Made by a program: the position numbers and the translations under genes. The notes beneath the pieces were generated by a model that worked only from the letters and a program-made list of their open reading frames with translations, searched no databases and was not told where the DNA came from. From Desulfuromonas sp. SDB (GTDB lineage: Bacteria > SDB-A): a stretch of DNA of 26,876 nucleotides. Below are positions 5,119 through 11,180 of this stretch, in pieces (positions within the stretch are counted from its first letter, which is position 1; each line of letters begins with the position of its first letter). The stretch lies in the NCBI GenBank assembly GCA_001412365.1, contig LKUE01000363.1:1-26876 (forward strand). The letters run 5' to 3'.

Positions 5119-5754
5119 ATGAACAGAATAACATATCTCATTGACGGGTTTAATGTATACCACTCCATTTTAAGCCTTAAAAGGCGTACAGGTTACTGCA
5201 CAAAATGGCTCAATCTATCATCCCTTTGCAAATCATATCTAAATTTATTTGGTAAAGATGCTAAGATACAAGATATATACTACTTTTCAGCACTAGCCCA
5301 TTATCTAAGCACAAAAAATTCTAATAAAGTTAAAAAACATGAGGACTACATTACTTGTCTCAAATCACTTGATATCAAAATTGAACTTGGTAGATTCAAA
5401 GAAAAAGATGTATTTTGCGATAATTGCAAAACTATGATTTTGAAACATGAAGAAAAAGAAACTAATGTGGCTATTGGAGTAAGATTAGTAGAAGTTCTAT
5501 TTACCGATTCTTGCGATAGCGTTATTATTATGTCTGATGACACCGATCTATCTCCCGCCATCAGGAGATGTACAGAATTATTCCCAGACAATAAGATAAT
5601 TTTTGCCTTCCCTTTTGCCCGTAAAAATAAAGAGTTGCTTTCATTAGCTCCGGGTTCTTTCTCGATAAGCAAAAAACAATACATTAGACATCAATTACCT
5701 AACCCGGTAGTTTTACCGGATGGAAAAGAAATATATAAACCGAGCTCTTGGTGA
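5119..5754 (+). CDS. NYN/PIN-domain ribonuclease (LabA-like)
   Basis: A 211-residue protein. It starts with a strand and YLIDGFNVY (Asp9), the first acidic motif of NYN domains. Residues 98-104 hold VFCDNCK, a CxxC pair (Cys100, Cys103) likely binding metal; then KHEEKETNVAIGVRL (109-123), where the family usually has an Asp at the position of Asn116; then VIIMSDDTDLSPAI (135-148) with Asp141 and Asp143, and a conserved-looking C-terminal stretch (FAFPFARKNKEL, LAPGSFSISKKQYIRHQLP). NYN domains are PIN-fold, metal-dependent RNases. The gene fills one integron cassette (4975-5824), has its own promoter, and follows a two-hairpin leader. A toxin or defence role is possible but inferred. The Asn116 change could lower or alter metal binding; Glu112 or Glu114 may compensate. 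Confidence 0.85.
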   Translation: MNRITYLIDGFNVYHSILSLKRRTGYCTKWLNLSSLCKSYLNLFGKDAKIQDIYYFSALAHYLSTKNSNKVKKHEDYITCLKSLDIKIELGRFKEKDVFCDNCKTMILKHEEKETNVAIGVRLVEVLFTDSCDSVIIMSDDTDLSPAIRRCTELFPDNKIIFAFPFARKNKELLSLAPGSFSISKKQYIRHQLPNPVVLPDGKEIYKPSSW

Positions 5755-5764
5755 AAAAAATAAA

Positions 5765-5830
5765 AGATAACAACTCACTCCAGGCGAACGAAAACCAGCA
5801 CTTTCCGACGCCTGAGCTTGAATGTTAAGA
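5765..5830 (+). other. attC site 7 (after NYN gene; end of array)
   Basis: Left box AGATAAC (5765-5771) and right sequence GTTAAGA (5824-5830). Inner arms CAGGCG (5781-5786) and CGCCTG (5809-5814) are perfectly complementary, with CTCACTC and GAGCTTG extending the stem. Length of 66 bp is classic. The left box is the exact reverse complement of GTTATCT (4974-4980) at the start of the same cassette. The last A of the right box is the first base of the next gene's ATG. Confidence 0.75.
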
Positions 5831-6186
5831 TGAAACCAACTGAAAAAGTAAAAATTCAGGTTTATTGCCCTAAATCTCATGCTGATGAAGTTAGATTGGC
5901 TATTGGAGATGCAGGAGGGGGGATAATAGGAAATTACACCTACTGTGCTTTTATAAGCCAGGGGAAAGGTTATTTCCTGCCTCAAACAGGAGCTGATCCC
6001 TATTTAGGCGAAATAGGAAGGATTGAAGAAGTGGAAGAAGTGAAGATTGAATTTGTCTGTGAAAAAAATAAAGTTAAAGAAGTAGTAAAAGCTATTGAAA
6101 AAGCTCATCCTTATGAAGAAATTCCAATGGATATCTTTCCATTATGTAATTTAGATGAATTTAAGTTAAATGAGCAAGACTCATGA
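5830..6186 (+). CDS. NIF3/YqfO-like (CutA-fold) domain protein
   Basis: A 118-residue protein resembling the stand-alone form of the ferredoxin-like insert domain of NIF3/YqfO proteins: KVKIQVYCPKSHADEVRLAI, GDAGGGIIGNYTYCAF, GYFLPQTGADPYLGEIG and VVKAIEKAHPYEEIPMDIFPL. The HPYEE near the end and the GxIGxYxxC turn are the hallmarks. Its biochemical role is not firmly known; the domain resembles CutA and PII-like trimers. ATG 5830 is chosen because the longer frame from TTG 5818 lies inside attC 7. No clear ribosome site remains between the attC and the start, so insertion of the array may have removed native upstream sequence. The stop overlaps the next gene by four bases (ATGA, 6183-6186), so this gene opens a chromosomal operon. 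Confidence 0.85.
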   Translation: MKPTEKVKIQVYCPKSHADEVRLAIGDAGGGIIGNYTYCAFISQGKGYFLPQTGADPYLGEIGRIEEVEEVKIEFVCEKNKVKEVVKAIEKAHPYEEIPMDIFPLCNLDEFKLNEQDS

Positions 6187-6635
6187 ATAGGAAACTTTGG
6201 GACATTATATTAATGACGTTTACCGGAATATGTTTTCTGGTCAACATTATAATTATAAATATCATTCCTCCCAGGATTAAAATATTGGTTATCGTCGGTT
6301 ATGTAATATTGGGATTGGGGATATTACTTTTTTTCATTTCTCTGCTTACTTTGCTGAAAAATAAACCGGGTCAGTTAATTAAAACCGGAATATACCGTTT
6401 GGTGAGACATCCTATGTATTTGGGTGCAATAATTATGTTCTCCTCCCATATTTTTTTCGGTCAGCATTGGATTGTTTTTCTAAGTACTTCAGCGGGGATA
6501 ATTTGCTGTTATTTGATAATGATTTCCGGAGATCAAAGAAATTTAATAAAATTCGGTGATGATTACAAAAACTATATGAAATCAGTACCTCGTTCTAATA
6601 TTTTATTGGGGATTTTTAAGCTGGTAAAATCCTAA
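6183..6635 (+). CDS. Isoprenylcysteine carboxyl methyltransferase-family membrane protein
   Basis: A 150-residue protein with about four membrane segments (residues 7-29, 35-55, 78-95 and 98-113). Between them lies GIYRLVRHPMYLGAII, the ICMT/PEMT signature (GxYxxxRHPxYxG) that contacts S-adenosylmethionine, and near the C-terminus GDQRNLIKFGDDYKNYMKSVPR, the matching F-x-x-x-Y-x-x-Y-x-x-x-V-x-R motif. Bacterial members methylate small molecules, lipids or protein thiols; the substrate here is unknown. It overlaps the preceding gene by four bases. A second, more divergent protein of the same superfamily follows after about 37 bp. Confidence 0.8.
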   Translation: MNRKLWDIILMTFTGICFLVNIIIINIIPPRIKILVIVGYVILGLGILLFFISLLTLLKNKPGQLIKTGIYRLVRHPMYLGAIIMFSSHIFFGQHWIVFLSTSAGIICCYLIMISGDQRNLIKFGDDYKNYMKSVPRSNILLGIFKLVKS

Positions 6636-6672
6636 AATAAATAAAATAAGTTGCTATATATTGAATAATTTT

Positions 6673-7233
6673 ATGAGATATTTTTTGATATTTTTGATAA
6701 TGCTATTCTATGTTTTCTTCTTCATCCGATCATTTTTTCTGTCAAAATCTATGGGTAAAAGCATTGTCGGTGAAAATCCTATTGTTTTCCTTTCCGTTTT
6801 TTTTGCAGGAATATCTTCCTTATTGTTTTTAATCTATCTTATTTTCCCGGTAATTGGTGACTATCTTTATATAATTTACTTTACCCCATTATTATTTCTG
6901 ATTGGCACTATACTGATCATTCTTGGTTTATTAACCAGTATAACCGCCTCTTTGGCAATGAAGGATTCCTGGAGAATTGGTATTAATCATCAGGAAGAAA
7001 CTGAACTGATAACTACAGGAATTTTCCAGATTTCTCGAAATCCTTATTTTTTATCTTTCAATATGGTTTTGCTGGGAATGATTCTCTGTTTTATATCTCC
7101 GGTGCTAATTTTAACTGTATCTGTTACTATGATTTTATTTCATCAGTTAATTTTAAATGAGGAGAAATATCTGGAATCAGTACATGGTTTAGAATATTTA
7201 AATTACAAGAAAAAAGTGAGAAGATATCTTTGA
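6673..7233 (+). CDS. Second ICMT-like membrane methyltransferase
   Basis: A protein of about 186 residues with roughly five hydrophobic segments and a partly kept ICMT core: TGIFQISRNPYFLSFNMVLLG (Arg-Asn-Pro instead of Arg-His-Pro) and NEEKYLESVHGLEYLNYKKKVRRYL at the C-terminus, with the Glu-Glu-x-x-Leu and Tyr-x-x-Tyr pattern of the family. S-adenosylmethionine-dependent methylation at the membrane is inferred. ATG 6673 was chosen over TTG 6661; neither has a clear Shine-Dalgarno sequence. It is probably cotranscribed with the ICMT gene upstream. The two are not close copies: the membrane layout and the RHP motif differ, so their substrates may differ. Confidence 0.7.
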   Translation: MRYFLIFLIMLFYVFFFIRSFFLSKSMGKSIVGENPIVFLSVFFAGISSLLFLIYLIFPVIGDYLYIIYFTPLLFLIGTILIILGLLTSITASLAMKDSWRIGINHQEETELITTGIFQISRNPYFLSFNMVLLGMILCFISPVLILTVSVTMILFHQLILNEEKYLESVHGLEYLNYKKKVRRYL

Positions 7234-7260
7234 GATTAATTTAAATGATGAAGGTTTAAT

Positions 7261-8409
7261 ATTAAACAGATTGTAATAAAAGATAAAAACAAAAAACTGG
7301 TAAATGCAGTTATCAGCATCAATGCTGGATGGAGAAATGAAAAAGAAGGGCAAAAGGGAATTACCCATTACCTTGAACATGCAATCTTTTTGGGGAATAA
7401 ACAACATCCTGATCCGGATTTAAAAACTGCAAAACTTGGCGTACAAATTGAAGGAAATACGGGAAGTGAACGAACTCTTTTTTACTGCAGTTCACTTAAG
7501 GAGGATTTTCCAATTGTTTTAAAATTATTACTTTCATTGATTTTTCATCCGGAATTTCAACCGGAAAAGTGTGAAAGAGAAAAAAGAGAGAGTATATTAA
7601 CTGCGGTTAACCAGGAAACGAATTATACTTACTGGAAACTTTCCGAACTATGGGCGGAAAACTTGGTTTTCAAATGGGATAGATTGAAAAGTTTAGGAAA
7701 TTATCAGGATATAGTTTCTTTAGACATTGATGATTTAAAGACAAGACATAAAAAATATTTTAATACAGGTAATAGTTACATTATTGTTCACGGTGATATA
7801 TATAAAAAAGATCTTTCCAACTTGGTTAAGCATGTAAAAATTCCTGAAAAAGGAGAGAAACCCAAAGTTTATAGAACTGCCTATAATGAATCCGATGTAT
7901 GGTTAAACAGGAATAATCCGCCAATAGTGGAAACTTATTATGGATTTTCAATTCCTGAATTTCATCCGGGATGGGAATTAATAAAAAAAATCATGGGGAA
8001 TTATCCGGAATTCAAATTATGGAAAGGTGGATTTCATAGTCTATGTTACATGGTTGATTCAAAGATTAAATGGACAAGTACCAACGGAGGTTTTTTCTTG
8101 TATTTCGGGGCGAGTTCAAAGAAAGATTCAATAGAAGTTGATATAGCTATATGGGATTTACTTGAAAATTTCCATATTACTGATGATGAGTTAACTTATG
8201 CAAAAAAAATAAAAATTATTGAAATAATGAAGATGAAAGAAGGAGGAGAACTGGGATTAATTAGTTTTCTTAATAGTAATCCCTCTTTACGATATAAGGA
8301 TTTTGATGAAATGGAAGATGGCATTATTAAAGTTGATAAAACGGAAATTTCAAATCTAGCGGCAAAATACCTTAAAAAAAATAATTCCATTAGAGTCAGA
8401 GTTGGATAA
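7261..8409 (+). CDS. M16-family peptidase-like protein, irregular start
   Basis: The frame is open from after a TGA at 7249-7251 to 8409, about 382 residues. It carries GITHYLEHAIFLGN with the HxxEH zinc motif (residues 36-40 counted from 7261), and further M16-like segments such as RTLFYCSSLKEDFPIVLKLL and HPEFQPEKCEREKRESIL. The second glutamate ligand, usually in an L-E-E-I segment about 76 residues after HxxEH, is not seen: the matching place reads LTAV. So the enzyme may be inactive or bind metal differently. No ATG, GTG or TTG starts the frame before the motif. Either ATT 7261 is used (AAGG at 7251-7254), or one extra T in TTT 7255-7257 separates it from ATG 7245. It follows the ICMT-like gene by 27 bp. 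Confidence 0.75.
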   Translation: MKQIVIKDKNKKLVNAVISINAGWRNEKEGQKGITHYLEHAIFLGNKQHPDPDLKTAKLGVQIEGNTGSERTLFYCSSLKEDFPIVLKLLLSLIFHPEFQPEKCEREKRESILTAVNQETNYTYWKLSELWAENLVFKWDRLKSLGNYQDIVSLDIDDLKTRHKKYFNTGNSYIIVHGDIYKKDLSNLVKHVKIPEKGEKPKVYRTAYNESDVWLNRNNPPIVETYYGFSIPEFHPGWELIKKIMGNYPEFKLWKGGFHSLCYMVDSKIKWTSTNGGFFLYFGASSKKDSIEVDIAIWDLLENFHITDDELTYAKKIKIIEIMKMKEGGELGLISFLNSNPSLRYKDFDEMEDGIIKVDKTEISNLAAKYLKKNNSIRVRVG

Positions 8410-8445
8410 AATAATATTATAACTTGTGTTGAACTAAAATTTAAA

Positions 8446-9345
8446 ATGCACGTAAAAGCTTATCTAAACCCTAATCCGGAATTTTGGGGGGAAACCCTTA
8501 TCAATCCACATAATCATGAAATTGAAATGAAAAATTCGCCTTTTCTGGAAATTGAATTGGTAAATTTCCCCCAGGATGAATTTGAAATCAAATTAATATC
8601 ACCATTTATATTGACCGCCAAAGCTAAAGTAAATTCCTCAAACTGTTCGGTGTTATTTTATGATAAAAAATTTCAAAATCCCTGGATTAATCAAATCAAA
8701 GTTGACATCACCAGTCAAAGCATCCGAAGCCAATTCAATATACCCATTAATATCCAGCAACTATCCGGTACTGTTTTTAACTTTGATGAGAGTCCCGTTG
8801 CTGCTTATCTATATGCCACCCGAAATCAGAAGGAAGATCATAATATCATGGTAAAAACAGATTTAGATGGGAATTACAACCTTTACTATCCAAGAGGAAG
8901 ACGGTTGAGGGTATTTGTAGCTGATTCCACCTATGGTCAAAAAAATCTGGAATGCTGGATTATGGCAGATGATCTTAGACAAAATGTTCAAATAAATCCT
9001 CATATCGGAAATAGAATGGAACTATACGAGTTGAAAGTTTGGCATTTTGACGGAATCTGGAATGTATTCTTCCTTCCGGCTATTGTAGATGAAGTTTTTC
9101 CTCCAATTTTAAATAAGCAGAACATTCAGATCTGGTTCAATGATTCAGAAGGAGACATTAAAAGTTTTACTTTCCACAAAGTTTATTATAAGGGAACCAA
9201 GGAAACATTTTATCCAGCTTATATTCTTAGTGTATCAACTAAAAAAACTTTAAAAGAGATGTCTTTGCCCGTGAAAATAAGGGTATTAGTTGATGTTCCC
9301 GGTTCGGGAAAAGGCGAATCCTGGTTTATTTATTATCCCAGTTAA
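8446..9345 (+). CDS. Unknown protein with carboxypeptidase-regulatory-like domain
   Basis: A 299-residue protein without signal peptide or membrane segment. Residues about 104-165 (LSGTVFNFDESPVAAYLYAT, then KTDLDGNYNLYYPRGRRLRVFVADS) look like a prealbumin-like/carboxypeptidase regulatory beta-sandwich: G-x-V, a hydrophobic strand, then T-D-x-D-G-x-Y. The rest is rich in beta strands and aromatic residues and I do not recognise it. Such domains usually bind proteins or glycans outside the cell, but no export signal is visible, so the role stays open. It lies 36 bp after the M16-like gene and may belong to the same operon. Confidence 0.6.
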   Translation: MHVKAYLNPNPEFWGETLINPHNHEIEMKNSPFLEIELVNFPQDEFEIKLISPFILTAKAKVNSSNCSVLFYDKKFQNPWINQIKVDITSQSIRSQFNIPINIQQLSGTVFNFDESPVAAYLYATRNQKEDHNIMVKTDLDGNYNLYYPRGRRLRVFVADSTYGQKNLECWIMADDLRQNVQINPHIGNRMELYELKVWHFDGIWNVFFLPAIVDEVFPPILNKQNIQIWFNDSEGDIKSFTFHKVYYKGTKETFYPAYILSVSTKKTLKEMSLPVKIRVLVDVPGSGKGESWFIYYPS

Positions 9346-9378
9346 AAATTTTTGTCAAAACCTGACTTTTGATTAAAC

Positions 9379-9423
9379 CACAACTTAACTAAAAACGTCA
9401 TATTAATAATGATGTTGGTTGTG
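9379..9423. repeat. Inverted repeat before the DUF1566 protein gene
   Basis: AACGTCAT (9394-9401) faces ATGATGTT (9409-9416) with one G-T pair across a 7-nt loop, and CACAAC (9379-9384) faces GTTGTG (9418-9423) further out. It could end transcription from the upstream operon or act as a binding site for the exported-protein gene. No T run follows, so a simple terminator is not supported. Confidence 0.3.
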
Positions 9424-9448
9424 TAAAATTTTTTATCCGGGAGTTGTT

Positions 9449-10975
9449 GTGCAGATATTTTTAAATCTTTTTAAAATTAAATTATTGAGGTTAATTTGTT
9501 TAATCATTATCTCAATTTCTTCAGTAAGTGCTTCTAGCTATGATCTGGCAGACACTGACCAGTCCCTTTGTTTTGATACCCTTGAACTCATCACTCCTCC
9601 TCAACCCGGAGAACCGTTCAACGGTCAGGATGCCCAGTTTGATGGATTGCTGCCGAGTTATACAGATAACGGTGATGGTACGGTGACCGATAATAACACC
9701 GGTCTGATGTGGATAAAGGAATTGGCAGAGGATAAGATGACCTGGGATGATGCCATGGCTGGAGCGGATACCTGTACGGTGGGGGGATATAATGACTGGA
9801 GATTGCCAACCATTAAGGAACTTTATTCTTTGTTATTGTTCAGCGGCACCGATCCCAGCGGACCTGATCCGGATAATTTAATTCCCTTCCTGGACACTGC
9901 TTATTTTGAATTCAGGTACGGGGATACTTTAAGCGAGGAGAGGTTAATTGATGCTCAATACTGGTCCAGCACGGTGTATCGGGGTCTGACCATGAATGGC
10001 GATTCCACTGCATTTGGAGTGAACTTCGCCGACGGAAGAATTAAAGGATATCCCAAAGATCTAGTCGGTCCTCCCGGTCAGCAGTTTCAGATGACCTCCT
10101 TTGTTAGGTATGTGAGAGGGAGTTTCTACGGACAAAATCAATTTCAGGACAACGGCGACGGCACGGTGACTGATCTGGCTACCGGGCTTATGTGGCAGAA
10201 AGCAGATGATGGAGTGGGTAGAAACTGGGAACAGGCTCTGGTTTATGCGGAAAGTCTGGAATTAGGGGGATATGATGACTGGAGACTCCCCAATGCCCAT
10301 GAACTGCAGAGTATTGTGGATTACACCAGATCACTGCAGGGTACTGGTTCTCCGGCTATTGATACTGTCTTTATCTGCACAGAAATAATTGATGAGGGGG
10401 GAGGTACCAATTACGGATTTTACTGGACCGGCACTACCCATAAATCTTCTAATAATCAAAACATGGGAACTTTTGCGGTGTACATAAGCTTTGGGGAAGC
10501 TTTAGGTTGGATGATGACTCCTGATTCTCTGAATTGGATGCTCTGGGATGTTCACGGAGCAGGGGCTCAGCGAAGCGATCCGAAATGCGGCGATCCATCG
10601 CAATATCCCCACGGTCATGGTCCCCAGGGAGATGTGGTCAGGATATACAACCTGGTTAGATGTGTTAGAGATGTCTCGGTGGGAGTTAATGAAAGATCCT
10701 ACCGTGATCCTGGAGGTAGTCAGCCGCTGCAAGTAATTGAAAATGTAGTTAATCCAAGCTCAGTAGTGTTCAGATACAATCTAAAAGCTGATAGTCCGGT
10801 AGTTTTCTTCATATATGATCTAAGCGGTAGAGAAATAACTACTCTAATTAATGGACAGGTTAAATCCGGACAGGGAGAAATAACTTGGAATTCAGAGGGT
10901 ATATGTTCAGGTATGTATTTCGGAGTTATGAAGACATCTTATTCCATATTCACGATTAATTTCATTCTGATTTAA
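9449..10975 (+). CDS. Exported protein with two DUF1566 (Lcl C-terminal) domains
   Basis: About 508 residues. GTG 9449 is chosen because CGGGAG (9438-9443) is well placed; it is followed by a basic stretch and a hydrophobic signal core (LLRLICLIIISISSVSAS). Two similar domains follow. Each opens with DNGDGTVTD and a T-G-L-M-W motif, and continues through W-x-x-A, GGYNDWRLP or GGYDDWRLP and a later YWSS- or YWTG-type strand and a V-R-x-V-R end. This is the DUF1566 fold, found in surface and adhesion-like proteins. The last 75 residues (VVFFIYDLSGREITTLING, EGICSGMYF) resemble a type IX secretion C-terminal sorting domain, though the end is less regular than usual. Likely exported or surface-attached; the ligand is unknown. 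Confidence 0.75.
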   Translation: MQIFLNLFKIKLLRLICLIIISISSVSASSYDLADTDQSLCFDTLELITPPQPGEPFNGQDAQFDGLLPSYTDNGDGTVTDNNTGLMWIKELAEDKMTWDDAMAGADTCTVGGYNDWRLPTIKELYSLLLFSGTDPSGPDPDNLIPFLDTAYFEFRYGDTLSEERLIDAQYWSSTVYRGLTMNGDSTAFGVNFADGRIKGYPKDLVGPPGQQFQMTSFVRYVRGSFYGQNQFQDNGDGTVTDLATGLMWQKADDGVGRNWEQALVYAESLELGGYDDWRLPNAHELQSIVDYTRSLQGTGSPAIDTVFICTEIIDEGGGTNYGFYWTGTTHKSSNNQNMGTFAVYISFGEALGWMMTPDSLNWMLWDVHGAGAQRSDPKCGDPSQYPHGHGPQGDVVRIYNLVRCVRDVSVGVNERSYRDPGGSQPLQVIENVVNPSSVVFRYNLKADSPVVFFIYDLSGREITTLINGQVKSGQGEITWNSEGICSGMYFGVMKTSYSIFTINFILI

Positions 10976-11180
10976 TAATTTTATTGCCTTAAATTTGTTC
11001 TTGAGGTAATTAACCGCAGGTTGATGAGTAAATAAAATCCTGAACGGAAGTTGCCCGATATTTTTATTTTCCACCAGAAAAAAATCAGGGATAGACAGAA
11101 AAACGGAATTTATAGTTATCCATATTTTACTATGTTAATATTTTTGAAAATTGAATCTGAAGAAAAAAGGATAATAAAAA

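Larger units (their letters stand above)
55..5824 (+). mobile_element. Integron gene-cassette array (seven cassettes)
   Basis: Nine intact genes and one relic, all on the + strand, are separated by seven attC-like sites that carry a GTTRRRY-type box on the right and an RYYYAAC-type box on the left. Inferred cassettes are up to 537, 538-1380, 1381-2335, 2336-2978, 2979-3780, 3781-4974 and 4975-5824. In a cassette excised as a circle, the first six bases pair with the left attC box of the same cassette. This holds perfectly for cassette 5 (TTATAT with ATATAAC) and cassette 7 (TTATCT with AGATAAC), and with one mismatch for cassettes 2, 3 and 6. Base composition changes sharply between cassettes. 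No integrase or attI is seen; with this orientation they would lie to the left, or the array lacks an integrase. Confidence 0.85.

Noticed and set aside
1-5830. A CRISPR array or spacer-like repeats explaining the repeated boxes
   Set aside because: The repeats are short, paired in inverted boxes, and spaced by whole genes, as for attC sites, not regular direct repeats.
5818-6186. A longer NIF3-like protein starting with TTG at 5818
   Set aside because: The extra four codons lie inside the attC 7 right arm; ATG 5830 fits the length of the family.
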